Part shown: positions 51,749-59,768 of the stretch, in pieces
How the letters are laid out: each line of letters begins with the position of its first letter
Numbering within the stretch: the stretch's first letter is position 1
Assembly (NCBI RefSeq): GCF_017311415.1
Contig: NZ_JAEKIS010000004.1
Coordinates: forward strand, 62,001 to 126,000
From: Salipiger abyssi
GTDB lineage: Bacteria; Pseudomonadota; Alphaproteobacteria; Rhodobacterales; Rhodobacteraceae
Direction: 5' to 3'
Length of the DNA stretch: 64,000 nucleotides
The notes under the pieces: model-generated
The model's input: the letters and a program-made list of their open reading frames with translations, nothing else
Database searches by the model: none
Told to the model about the DNA's origin: nothing
Program-made: the position numbers and the translations under genes

Positions 51749-52419
51749 GCTATGTCTTCGACCGTAATTTCGACGCCGAAGACGATGCCGTCCGGCGTGG
51801 TGACGCGCCGATTGTCGGCGCGGTCTTTACCCGCGCGGAATATGATGAGGCGGTGAGGCAGGCTCGCGACGAAGGCTTTCAGGCCGGGTTGCAGCAGGGT
51901 CGTGAAGACGCGGCGCAAACCGCGCAAAGCTCGGAATCCGCTCGCCGTCTTGCCGCGTCCGAAGCGGTGATCCCCGCCATGCAGGCGCTCTTTGCCGATG
52001 CCGACCGGCACCATGCGGCGCTCGAAGCGCAGATGGTGGAGTTCGTGCTCTCGGTCTTCCGCCAGGTCGCGCCCGATGTCAGCGAGCGCCTCGCAGACGG
52101 TCAGGCGCTACGCGAAGCAAAGGGCGCGGTGCGCATGGCGCTGGGATCGGCGCGGCTCGATCTTTGGGTGTCGCCGGATGCGCTGGAAGTCTCCAGCGCC
52201 GAGCTGGAGTTGGCCGCGCGGCAGGCAGGGTTCGGCGGGCGGCTTTCCGTCAAATCCGATCCCGTGCTTGGTGCCGGCGAGGTGCGCGCCGCCTGGGATA
52301 ACGGCGTGATGGAATACAGCTTTCACGAAATCTGCGCGCGCATCCTCGGCGCGCTAGGGACGGCACGGCAGGAGATCGAGCTGAAGCTCGGGCAGAAACT
52401 GGCAGGAGAAGAGTCATGA
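51745..52419 (+). CDS. fliH: Flagellar export assembly protein FliH
   Basis: A 224-residue protein in the FliH place, overlapping fliF and fliN by ATGA. The N-terminal half is acidic and helical (FTRAEYDEAVRQARDEGFQAGLQ), as in FliH. A conserved C-terminal stretch, LGAGEVRAAWDNGVMEYS, suits the ATPase-regulating FliH/HrpE domain. FliH links the FliI ATPase to the C-ring. Sequence identity in this family is low, so position in the operon carries weight. Confidence 0.75.
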   Translation: MSYVFDRNFDAEDDAVRRGDAPIVGAVFTRAEYDEAVRQARDEGFQAGLQQGREDAAQTAQSSESARRLAASEAVIPAMQALFADADRHHAALEAQMVEFVLSVFRQVAPDVSERLADGQALREAKGAVRMALGSARLDLWVSPDALEVSSAELELAARQAGFGGRLSVKSDPVLGAGEVRAAWDNGVMEYSFHEICARILGALGTARQEIELKLGQKLAGEES

Positions 52420-52766
52420 CCGACGAGGCGCAAACCACCGCGGGCACCGTCGCCGAAGCGGTTGCCGAAGAGGCCGCCGCCGAGCAGGCGGAGACCAAGC
52501 CCGGCGATAGCGGCAAGACCATCGACGCGATGCTGAATGTGGGGCTGAACGTCCAGATCGTTCTGGGCCGCACCCGCATGCCCATCGCACAGCTGCTCAA
52601 GCTCAGCCGCGGCTCGATCATCGAGCTCGACAAGAGCATCGGTCAGCCCGTCGAGGTGGTGATCAACGACCGGCTGGTGGCGCGTGGCGATCTGGTCAAG
52701 CTGCCCGACGACCGTCTTGGCGTCTCGCTGATCGAGATCGTCAAGGATTACGTGTCCGAAGAATGA
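52416..52766 (+). CDS. fliN: Flagellar motor switch protein FliN
   Basis: A 116-residue protein with a variable N-terminal part rich in Ala/Glu and the SpoA domain in the second half: VQIVLGRTRMPIAQLLKLSRG, ELDKSIGQPVEVVINDRLVA, and VKLPDDRLGVSLIEIV. FliN forms the bottom of the C-ring with FliM. It overlaps fliH and fliP genes, so the three are translated together. Confidence 0.92.
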   Translation: MTDEAQTTAGTVAEAVAEEAAAEQAETKPGDSGKTIDAMLNVGLNVQIVLGRTRMPIAQLLKLSRGSIIELDKSIGQPVEVVINDRLVARGDLVKLPDDRLGVSLIEIVKDYVSEE

Positions 52767-53611
52767 CCCGACATGGCGGCCTCCTGCGTGCCCTGCCCCT
52801 CTGCCTGCTGGCAGCGGTGCTTTGCGCGCTGGCCGCCACGCAGGCACAGGCGCAATCGGCGGGCTCGGACCTGCTGGGCGCCATCGGCGACGCGCTGAGC
52901 AGCGCGCCGGCGGGCTCGGACGAACGGGCGACGCTCTCGGGCCGGATCATCCAGCTTATCGCCGCGATGACGGTGCTGTCTCTGGCGCCCGGGCTGCTGG
53001 TGATCATGACCAGCTTTACCCGCTTCGTGATCGTGTTCTCCATGCTGCGCTCGGCGCTGGGGCTGAACCAGACCCCGCCCAATATGGTGCTGACCTCCAT
53101 GGCGCTTTTCATGACCTTCTTTGTCATGCAGCCGGTCTTTGAGGATGCATGGGAGGGCGGTGTGCAGCCGCTCATGGACAATGCGATCACCGAAGAGCAG
53201 GCGCTTGGGCGGATCGGTGATCCGTTCAAGAGCTTCATGTTCGTCAACACCCGCGAAAAGGATCTCGCGCTGTTCCGCGACATCTCGCAGCGCAGCGACG
53301 CGGGTGGCGAGGTGACAGACCCGGCGCCGCTGCCGGAAACCGCCGAAGAGGCCGGCTGGCGCGAGCTGGTGCCGGCCTTCATGATTTCCGAGCTGCGGCG
53401 GGCGTTTTCCATCGGCTTTCTCATCTACCTGCCGTTTCTGGTGATCGACCTGATCGTCGCCTCGGTGCTGATGAGCGCGGGCATGATGATGCTGCCGCCG
53501 GTGCTGATCTCCTTGCCGTTCAAGGTGATCTTTTTCGTTCTGATCGACGGCTGGTACATGCTGGCGGGCAGTCTCATGGAAAGTTACATCCCCCTCGCCG
53601 GGGGCGGGTAA
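52763..53611 (+). CDS. fliP: Flagellar type III export protein FliP
   Basis: A 282-residue inner-membrane export-gate protein. A signal-like N-terminus (LRALPLCLLAAVLCALAAT) is followed by membrane helices and the family runs LLVIMTSFTRFVIVFSML, GLNQTPPNMVLTSMALFMTF and FMISELRRAFSIGFLIYLPF. FliP forms the core of the FliPQR channel. It overlaps the fliN stop by ATGA. Confidence 0.95.
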   Translation: MTRHGGLLRALPLCLLAAVLCALAATQAQAQSAGSDLLGAIGDALSSAPAGSDERATLSGRIIQLIAAMTVLSLAPGLLVIMTSFTRFVIVFSMLRSALGLNQTPPNMVLTSMALFMTFFVMQPVFEDAWEGGVQPLMDNAITEEQALGRIGDPFKSFMFVNTREKDLALFRDISQRSDAGGEVTDPAPLPETAEEAGWRELVPAFMISELRRAFSIGFLIYLPFLVIDLIVASVLMSAGMMMLPPVLISLPFKVIFFVLIDGWYMLAGSLMESYIPLAGGG

Positions 53612-53632
53612 GACAGGCAGGAGAGCAGGATC

Positions 53633-54694
53633 ATGGCAGTTGCGAATCTCAAACGCGCCACCTCGACGGGGGCGAACGCGGCAACCGCCCGGCGGCGCAA
53701 GCTGACCGGCCCGCAAAAGGCGGCGATCCTGTTCCTGTGCCTCGGTGAAAAGCGCGGCTCGGCGCTGCTCCAGCAGCTCGACGATATCGAGATCCAGCAG
53801 GTCACGCGGGCGATGTCGGGGCTGGGCTCGATCTCCTCCGAGACGGTCGAGCAGGTGCTGAGCGATTTCGTCGAGGACATCACCAATGGCGGCGGCGTGG
53901 TCGGCTCCTTCGCTGTGGCCGAGAACCTGCTGCGTTCGCTGCTGCCGGGCGATCAGGTCGAGGGCATCCTGAAGGACATCCGCGGCCCGCTCAAAGAGCG
54001 CGATCTCTGGGCACGGTTCGGGGCGCTGTCGGAGAATGTCATCGCCAATTACCTCAAGGGCGAGCACGAGCAGACCATCGCGGCGATCCTGTCGAATGTG
54101 AAAACCGACGTGGCGGCCAAGGTGCTGCCGATCCTCGGGCCGGAAAAGATGCAGAACGTGGTCGAGCGGATGATCCGTATGGAGGCGGTGCCGCATCACA
54201 TGATGAAGCAGATCGAGGAATCCCTGCAAAGCGACATCATAAATGCCGGTGCCCAGCCCACGACCACCGAGCAGCATCAGCGCATGGCGGATCTGTTCAA
54301 CAAGCTCGACCGCAATGCCTTCGACGCCATGGCGCCGGCGCTTGAGGAGTCGATCCCCGACACGTTCGATGCGATCAAGGCCAAAATGTTCACCTTCGAG
54401 GATCTGGTGAAGATGGACGCGATGGATCTCGCCAAGATCATGCGCGGCATGCCTGGCAACACGCTGCCCACCGCGCTGCGCGGCGCCAGCCAGGCGGCGC
54501 GCGACGCCTTCCTCAACGCCCTGCCCTCGCGCTCGCGCGACATGTTGCAGGAAGAGATGGACAGCATGGGCCCGGTGCGCCGCCGTGAGGTGAGTGCGGC
54601 GCAGTCGATGATGCTGGATTACGCGCGGACCCTGGCGGACGAGGATCAGGTGCGACTGCCGCTCAGCGACGACGAAGACGACGAGATGTTCTGA
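53633..54694 (+). CDS. fliG: Flagellar motor switch protein FliG
   Basis: A 353-residue switch protein. FliG-N begins KLTGPQKAAILFLCLGEKRG, the middle domain has LKGEHEQTIAAILSNVKTDV, and the charged torque helix of FliG-C is MFTFEDLVKMDAMDLAKIMR. The EHPQ motif of the middle domain reads EHEQ (residues 144-147); the change from proline is unusual because this loop contacts FliM. The C-terminal end is longer and acidic (DDEDDEMF). It is the last gene of the fliF operon. Confidence 0.9.
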   Translation: MAVANLKRATSTGANAATARRRKLTGPQKAAILFLCLGEKRGSALLQQLDDIEIQQVTRAMSGLGSISSETVEQVLSDFVEDITNGGGVVGSFAVAENLLRSLLPGDQVEGILKDIRGPLKERDLWARFGALSENVIANYLKGEHEQTIAAILSNVKTDVAAKVLPILGPEKMQNVVERMIRMEAVPHHMMKQIEESLQSDIINAGAQPTTTEQHQRMADLFNKLDRNAFDAMAPALEESIPDTFDAIKAKMFTFEDLVKMDAMDLAKIMRGMPGNTLPTALRGASQAARDAFLNALPSRSRDMLQEEMDSMGPVRRREVSAAQSMMLDYARTLADEDQVRLPLSDDEDDEMF

Positions 54695-54707
54695 TCGGGG
54701 CGGTGAA

Positions 54708-54941
54708 TTGGAAACCCACCCTACGGCCGAGCGATGCATGGGCGCGGATCAAGGCCGCAGGCCACCGCGCCATCGCCGGCCCGCCCCACCGGGTTGGCGA
54801 TCTGATGACGTCCGCGCTTCGTTGAGAGGTCTTTCGGATTTGGCTGGGATAAAGCGAGGGGTACGAGCCGCCGGTTCGCCATCCCGCGGGCCGGCGATGG
54901 CGCGGCTTACGTCGATGCTGCACCGTAGGGTGGGCTTCCAA
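54708..54941. repeat. Nested inverted-repeat element between convergent genes
   Basis: A 234-bp element lies between the fliG and DUF1217 genes. Outer arms 54708-54726 and 54923-54941 match in 18 of 19 pairs. Inner arms 54765-54784 and 54886-54905 are a perfect 20-bp inverted repeat. It has no open frame with a family signature. It looks like a small non-coding repeat or palindromic element; the outer arms read CCGTAGGGTGGG on one side. Confidence 0.7.
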
Positions 54942-54967
54942 CCCTCCGCTTCGACGACATCAAACCC

Positions 54968-55789
54968 CTAGCGCAGCTTGTAGCCGCTGAAACCCGCGAT
55001 GGCTTCGATGTCGATGGTGACCGGCAGAAAGCTTCCCGAGCCGGAATTCGCGACGCCGGACAGGATCTGAACCGCGCCGTTGGTGCTGGTGAAATCCGAG
55101 TTGGCATCCGAGATGGCCACGTATTTACGTACCAGCTTTTCCACCTCTTCGGGATCTTTCAGCGTTTTCAGATCGAAACGGTCGGTCAGCATCTCGGCCT
55201 GGCGGTCGATATCGAGCGATGCCATCTGCGCCGGCAGGCCCAGGATTGTCCGGAAGAACTCCGACATCTCCGGATCTTTCAGAATGTCGAACGCCGTTTC
55301 GATCTCGTCCGCCTTGCGGCGGAACTCCAGTACCGTGCCAAGTGCCTCGTTCTCGTCGGTTTTGTCGTTCACATATTGCGTGTCGATGTATTTATCAACG
55401 ACGCGGTTCCTCCACGAACGCAGCGCGGTGTTGATATTGCCTTCGCCGTCGGTGCCGAACCCCATGGCGTTGTAAAGCTCCTTAAAGCGCGGATCGGTCA
55501 GCCGGTTGATCAGCGCATCGGGCTCCTCGATATTGCTCTTGAGCACCTTCTCCATCATCGCCTTGCCGAAGATCTGGTCTTCGAGATCGTAGGCCTTCAT
55601 CACAAAGCTGTAGAGCTCGTAATCGCCCATCAGATCGTCAACGCTTTCGACATCCGAGATGTTTTCCAGGAAATGCTCGATGGCGCGGGCGTGTTCGGGC
55701 TCTTCCCGCAGGAGCGCCTGTTCCTTGTCCTCGGTGGCATCAACCAGTTTCAGGGCGACCAGGGTCGACATGCCCGAAATCGAGATCAT
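54968..55789 (-). CDS. DUF1217 flagellar protein
   Basis: A 273-residue soluble protein with the DUF1217 pattern: LVDATEDKEQALLREEPEHARAIE, LYSFVMKAYDLEDQIFGKAMM, and RSWRNRVVDKYIDTQYVND. These proteins occur with alphaproteobacterial flagellar genes, and their function is unclear. It follows flaF-flbT on the same strand and overlaps the flbT stop by 4 bases (ATGA at 55786-55789). Confidence 0.8.
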   Translation of the reverse strand: MISISGMSTLVALKLVDATEDKEQALLREEPEHARAIEHFLENISDVESVDDLMGDYELYSFVMKAYDLEDQIFGKAMMEKVLKSNIEEPDALINRLTDPRFKELYNAMGFGTDGEGNINTALRSWRNRVVDKYIDTQYVNDKTDENEALGTVLEFRRKADEIETAFDILKDPEMSEFFRTILGLPAQMASLDIDRQAEMLTDRFDLKTLKDPEEVEKLVRKYVAISDANSDFTSTNGAVQILSGVANSGSGSFLPVTIDIEAIAGFSGYKLR

Positions 55790-56232
55790 GCGCGTTTCCT
55801 TTCGGGATCTGCGGCTTCGGGCACCAGTTGCGTCGGGTCGAGCCCGGCGGCGCCCAATACCTCGGCCTCGCGCGCGATCAGCGGGCGCAGGTCGCGCAGC
55901 GCGGTGTAATACTCCATGCGGCTGACATTGTTGGCGGCGCTGAAAACATGAAAGCGCAGATCGGCGGAAAACACCGTGGCCAACTCTGCCAGACGTTTCT
56001 GTACCGCTTTGGCCAGATCCTCGCGCTTTTCGGGATAGATCAGGGCGCTCTGGATCAGGTAATAGACCGCCTTCACCGGTGTCGCCGCCGCCTCGGGTTT
56101 CAGCAGGTCGGTTTCGCGGATGATATCCGCGCGGTTTTCCACGGTGACCGTGCTCTTGCGGCCGCCATTGCGCATCATGCAGCCGTTGACGACCAGTCGC
56201 TCAAAGGGTTTCAGCGTGAGATTGAGTGCCAT
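55786..56232 (-). CDS. flbT: Flagellin mRNA regulator FlbT
   Basis: A 148-residue protein with the FlbT signature: MALNLTLKPFERLVVNGCMM, then NRADIIRETDLL and LRDLRPLIAREAEVLGAAGL. In Caulobacter FlbT binds the flagellin message and lowers its stability until the hook is finished. Its 5' end overlaps the 3' end of flaF by 32 bases, so the two are translated together. Confidence 0.9.
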   Translation of the reverse strand: MALNLTLKPFERLVVNGCMMRNGGRKSTVTVENRADIIRETDLLKPEAAATPVKAVYYLIQSALIYPEKREDLAKAVQKRLAELATVFSADLRFHVFSAANNVSRMEYYTALRDLRPLIAREAEVLGAAGLDPTQLVPEAADPERKRA

Positions 56233-56635
56233 GATCCGATACCGTGGTCAGCGCCGGGCGCGAAGACAGCCCCGCGAGAATGCTGGAATTCACCTCGATC
56301 AGTGCGCGCAGGCCCGGCCCGCCGCCCAGCACCTGCTGGCTCTGACGGTCGACCCAGAGGGCGATGGAGATCAGCTGGGCGCGCAGTGCCTGCGGAAAGG
56401 CGTTGCCGCTTTCGGCGAGATCGTCGCGCAGGGTGATCCAGAGACGGCGATTGTCGGCGAGTGCGTCACGCAACCCGTCCGCCAGAACCGCACTGCGTGC
56501 CTCGTTGCTGTCGGCCGCGTCGAAAGCGGTACAATACGTTTCCATGGCGCCGGTGATGCGGGCGAAGACGCGCGCTTCGATCTGGCGCGGAGACTCGCTT
56601 TCGCGAATCGTGCGCTTGTAAGCGTTGATGCTCAT
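56201..56635 (-). CDS. flaF: Flagellin biosynthesis regulator FlaF
   Basis: A 144-residue protein matching FlaF: MSINAYKRTIRESESPRQIEAR and LWITLRDDLAESGNAFPQALRAQLISIALWV (cited in part). FlaF is needed for flagellin synthesis in alphaproteobacteria and acts opposite to FlbT. It lies 141 bp downstream of the flagellin gene, behind a terminator, and overlaps flbT by 32 bases. Confidence 0.9.
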   Translation of the reverse strand: MSINAYKRTIRESESPRQIEARVFARITGAMETYCTAFDAADSNEARSAVLADGLRDALADNRRLWITLRDDLAESGNAFPQALRAQLISIALWVDRQSQQVLGGGPGLRALIEVNSSILAGLSSRPALTTVSDHGTQSHAETL

Positions 56636-56718
56636 TCCGTTCCTGCCTCTGCTCCCCCGGCTGGTCCCGGGGCGATTTGTAAGCCGCCCCCGGTTGATCC
56701 GGGGTTGCGACGAAGAAA

Positions 56719-56736
56719 GGGCGCCTTGCGGCGCCC
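56719..56736 (-). terminator. Flagellin-gene terminator
   Basis: On the minus strand GGGCGCC-GCAA-GGCGCCC forms a 7-bp stem closed by GCAA, followed by TTTCTTC. It lies 41 bases past the flagellin stop and before flaF, so it probably ends the abundant flagellin transcript. Confidence 0.75.
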
Positions 56737-56776
56737 CTTCACTATGCCATCATAAGTTGTGCATTTTCCAGAAAAA

Positions 56777-57613
56777 TTACCGGAAGAGCGACAAAATATT
56801 CTGCGGCGACTGGTTCGCGATCGACAGCGATTGCGTGGCCAGCTGCTGTTGCACCTGAAGCGCCTGAAGACGGGCGGCTTCTTCTTCCATATTGGCGTCG
56901 ACCATGCCGCCGACACCGGCGTCGATCTTGTCGGTCAGCTCCGAAAGGAACTCTTTCTGCATTTCGACCGATTTCTCGGCGATGCCGAAAGCGGTGGCGG
57001 AGTCGATGGCGTCCGACAGGGCGCCTTCGGCGTTCTGAAGGGCGGTTTCCATCAGCGCCGTGGTCGAAGCTGTGGTCAGGTCGATGCCGGCCAGGGTGGA
57101 CTGGATCGCGCCCAGATCCTGCTGGTCGAAGCTCACCGTGGTGGTGGTGATCGAGCCTGCGGCGTCACGGCTGATGCCGGTGACGACGGTCACGGCCGAG
57201 GTGCCGTTGACGAGGTCGGAACCGTTGAAGGTCGCCTGGTCGATGGTGGTCTGGATACGGGCGGCCAGCTCGTCCAGTTCGGCCTGCACTTCGGTGCGGG
57301 TTTCCTCGGTGCCGCCCTGTGCGAAGGCGACGCGCTCGACGAATTCCGAGGCCAGGTCCTTGACGGTTTCAGCGCCCAGACGAGCTGCGGAAATCGAGTT
57401 CTGGGTCAGGGTCAGGCTTTCGTCGATGGCCTTGTAGATACGCGAGTCGCTCGACATCGTCTCGGAGATCGAGAAATACGCTGCGTTGTCTTTGCCCGAA
57501 GCGATTTTCAGGCCCGAGCTGATGCGGTCCTGGGTCGATGCGAGGCTGTTGTTGATATTGCGCAGCGTCGAGAGCGCGGACATTGCGCTCGCGTTGGTGT
57601 GGATAGAAGACAT
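56777..57613 (-). CDS. fliC: Flagellin
   Basis: A 278-residue flagellin, the filament subunit. The N-terminal D0/D1 helices are MSSIHTNASAMSALSTLRNI and TQDRISSGLKIASGKDNAAY; the C-terminal helices end LQALQVQQQLATQSLSIANQ and NILSLFR. The small central domain is usual for alphaproteobacteria. It lies just behind a perfect CtrA box (57711-57725) and ahead of a hairpin terminator, followed by flaF-flbT. It is the only flagellin gene in the window. Confidence 0.94.
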   Translation of the reverse strand: MSSIHTNASAMSALSTLRNINNSLASTQDRISSGLKIASGKDNAAYFSISETMSSDSRIYKAIDESLTLTQNSISAARLGAETVKDLASEFVERVAFAQGGTEETRTEVQAELDELAARIQTTIDQATFNGSDLVNGTSAVTVVTGISRDAAGSITTTTVSFDQQDLGAIQSTLAGIDLTTASTTALMETALQNAEGALSDAIDSATAFGIAEKSVEMQKEFLSELTDKIDAGVGGMVDANMEEEAARLQALQVQQQLATQSLSIANQSPQNILSLFR

Positions 57614-57710
57614 TTTCTGCTCCGATTTCTATCGTTATTGGTCTTCGTCTTTCTGACGAAAACGGTCCTGCCGTGAGACGATCCGTAACACGGCAAATTG
57701 GAGCATCGGG

Positions 57711-57725
57711 TTAAACAAAGGTTAA
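57711..57725 (-). promoter_or_regulatory. CtrA box upstream of the flagellin gene
   Basis: TTAA-ACAAAGG-TTAA exactly matches the CtrA consensus TTAA-N7-TTAA. It lies 98 bases upstream of the flagellin ATG and 2 bases past the preceding gene's stop, so it most likely controls the flagellin promoter. Confidence 0.75.
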
Positions 57726-57727
57726 AG

Positions 57728-58138
57728 CTAAATAGACTGGTCAAACCGTTGCGGCGAGGACACAGCTTTCTGCGGCCGGGCGCCATCGCGATCGTAGAGC
57801 CCGCTGAGGCTTTGGCGGTCGCGAATCCGGTCGATTTCGCGGGCCACCGCGCTGGTCGCCTCGGTCATCCGGCGCAGCATCGCGAGGTCTGTCTGGATGA
57901 GTTCGCGCAGGTCGTGCAGTTTGCGGCGCAGCTTTTCGGCGGCGGGTTTCTCGCCGGAAAGCAGATGGTCGGCCTCGGCAAAGGTGGTCTCGATCTCGGC
58001 AAGCAGTTCGGTCTTGCGCGGGTAGAGCTCTTCGACGCGCGCGAGCTGCCCCTGCCCGATGGCGGCGATCTCGTCGCGCAGCAGACGGGCGAGCCGGTCG
58101 ATCAGTAGCGTGGCGCTGGCGTGGGTTGCATCGCTCAT
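57728..58138 (-). CDS. FlgN-like flagellar export chaperone
   Basis: A 136-residue mostly helical protein (MSDATHASATLLIDRLARLLRDE, LYPRKTELLAEIETTFAEAD, RRKLHDLRELIQTDLAMLRRM). Size, helical content and place after the rod and P-ring genes suit a FlgN-type chaperone for FlgK and FlgL, whose genes are 2.4 kb away. It overlaps the flgJ-like gene by ATGA. Identification is by size and context more than by sequence. Confidence 0.55.
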   Translation of the reverse strand: MSDATHASATLLIDRLARLLRDEIAAIGQGQLARVEELYPRKTELLAEIETTFAEADHLLSGEKPAAEKLRRKLHDLRELIQTDLAMLRRMTEATSAVAREIDRIRDRQSLSGLYDRDGARPQKAVSSPQRFDQSI

Positions 58139-58455
58139 GAGCCTTGCTCCGTTGTGCCCGATTGCGCATAGGCGGCAAGAGCGCTGCGCAGGCTCGGGGC
58201 GATGCCGGCGCCGCCCTGCTCGACGATTTCGCGACCAAAGGCTTCGGCCAGGAAATAGCGCCAGGTTTCCTCTGCCTGCCCGCCGCCGAATTCACCGATA
58301 TCCACCTGCTTCAGCATCTCGTCGACCATCTGAGTGAGGAACATGGCCTCGAATTCCTTGGCGGCGGAGGCCGGCGCGTCCGGTGCCACGGCGCCGGGCT
58401 GCGCGTGCTGGGCGCCGGTGACTTGCAGCGCGGCCATGCTGGTCTTGATATCCAT
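58135..58455 (-). CDS. flgJ: FlgJ-like rod-binding protein (N domain only)
   Basis: A 106-residue protein with the rod-binding domain of FlgJ: AAKEFEAMFLTQMVDEMLKQ, FGGGQAEETWRYFLAEAFGREIV. The C-terminal muramidase of enterobacterial FlgJ is absent, as is usual in alphaproteobacteria, where a separate hydrolase is used. It lies 12 bases downstream of flgI and overlaps the FlgN-like gene, forming a three-gene set. Confidence 0.85.
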   Translation of the reverse strand: MDIKTSMAALQVTGAQHAQPGAVAPDAPASAAKEFEAMFLTQMVDEMLKQVDIGEFGGGQAEETWRYFLAEAFGREIVEQGGAGIAPSLRSALAAYAQSGTTEQGS

Positions 58456-58467
58456 CGCGCGCGCTCC

Positions 58468-59580
58468 TCAGATGATCTCGAGATCGGCGTGCAGCGCGCC
58501 CGCTGCCTTGATCGCCTGGAGAATGGAAATGGTCTGGGTGGCGGTCAGACCGATGGCGTTCAGCGCGTCCACAAGCCGTTGCAGACTGACATCCGCGCCT
58601 TCGAGAATGGTGAAATGCGCCTCGCTTTCCTCGACCCCGACGCTGGTGCGCGGCACCACCACGGTCGTGCCGCCGATGGTCACCGGGTTGGGCTGGCTGA
58701 CCATCGGATCTTCGCGCACCATCACCGTGAGCCCGCCCTGGCTGACCGCGACGCGGTCGATGCGCACATCGGCGCCGATCACGATGGTGCCGGAGCGTGC
58801 GTCGATCACCACCTTGGCGATGCTGTCGGGCTCCACCCGCAGGTTTTCGATCACCGAGAGCACCTCGGGCACGTCGCCCTTGCCCGACCCGCGCAGTCCG
58901 ACCTCGACCGTTGCGGAGTCGAGTGCCCGGGCGGAATTCGACCCCATGCGCTCCTGAATGGCCTCGGTCACGCGCATCGCCGTGGTAAAATCGGGGTTGC
59001 GCAGGTTGAGTCGGATCGAGTTGAGCGAGGTCAGCTCGAACTCCACCTCGTTCTCGACCGTCGCGCCGTTTTCGATCCGTGCCACCGTCGGTACGCCCTC
59101 GACCACCGAGGCCGCCATGCCCTGTGCCGCGTATCCGGCGACGGCAATCGGACCCTGCGCCACGGCATATACCTCGCCATCCGCGCCCGTCAGCGGAGTG
59201 ACGATCAGCGTGCCGCCGCGCAGCGAGCTGGCATCGCCCAGCGAGGAGACCACCACGTCGATGGGCGAGCCTCTGCGTGCGAAAGGCGGCAGCATGGCGG
59301 TGACCATCACCGCGGCGGTGTTTTCGGTCTTGATCCGGTCGTCCGAGAGATTGCCCACGCCCAGCCGTTCCAGCATCGCCTCGATGCTCTTTTCGGTGAA
59401 GGGGCTGTTGCGCAGGCTGTCGCCGGTGCCGTTGAGGCCGACCACCAGCCCATAGCCCACGAGCTGGTTCTCGCGCACGCCCTCGAAAGTGGCGATGTCC
59501 TTGATCCGGACATCGGCCTGCGCCGGCAGGGCCAGGCAAAAGGCGGCGATCAAGGCGCCGATGCGGGCTGCGATCCTCAT
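58468..59580 (-). CDS. flgI: Flagellar P-ring protein FlgI
   Basis: A 370-residue periplasmic protein with signal peptide MRIAARIGALIAAFCLALPA. Family runs are IKDIATFEGVRENQLVGYGLV, GLNGTGDSLRNSPFTEKSIE, KTENTAAVMVTAMLPPFARRG and DVVVSSLGDASSLRGGTLI. It builds the P ring around the rod in the peptidoglycan layer. It is the first gene of a leftward set, facing the ftcR-like gene across a 188-bp AT-rich gap. Confidence 0.95.
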   Translation of the reverse strand: MRIAARIGALIAAFCLALPAQADVRIKDIATFEGVRENQLVGYGLVVGLNGTGDSLRNSPFTEKSIEAMLERLGVGNLSDDRIKTENTAAVMVTAMLPPFARRGSPIDVVVSSLGDASSLRGGTLIVTPLTGADGEVYAVAQGPIAVAGYAAQGMAASVVEGVPTVARIENGATVENEVEFELTSLNSIRLNLRNPDFTTAMRVTEAIQERMGSNSARALDSATVEVGLRGSGKGDVPEVLSVIENLRVEPDSIAKVVIDARSGTIVIGADVRIDRVAVSQGGLTVMVREDPMVSQPNPVTIGGTTVVVPRTSVGVEESEAHFTILEGADVSLQRLVDALNAIGLTATQTISILQAIKAAGALHADLEII

Positions 59581-59647
59581 GGGACTCCGGGCAAAAAAGA
59601 ACTCTCTCTGGCAAGATTAAACATAAAAACCGGAGAAATCGCAATGA

Positions 59648-59662
59648 TTAAATCACATATAA
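59648..59662. promoter_or_regulatory. CtrA-like box between flgI and the ftcR-like gene
   Basis: TTAA-ATCACAT-ATAA matches the CtrA consensus at seven of eight conserved bases, the same pattern as between fliL and fliF. It lies in an AT-rich divergent promoter. Confidence 0.45.
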
Positions 59663-59768
59663 TCATGCTATCCTTGTCTAATGCTTGACCCCGGGAAAAA
59701 TACTGCGCATGATCGTCCTGTCCAGCCATGGATAATAAGACCAAAAAATGTCCCATCGGGAGAGCGTG

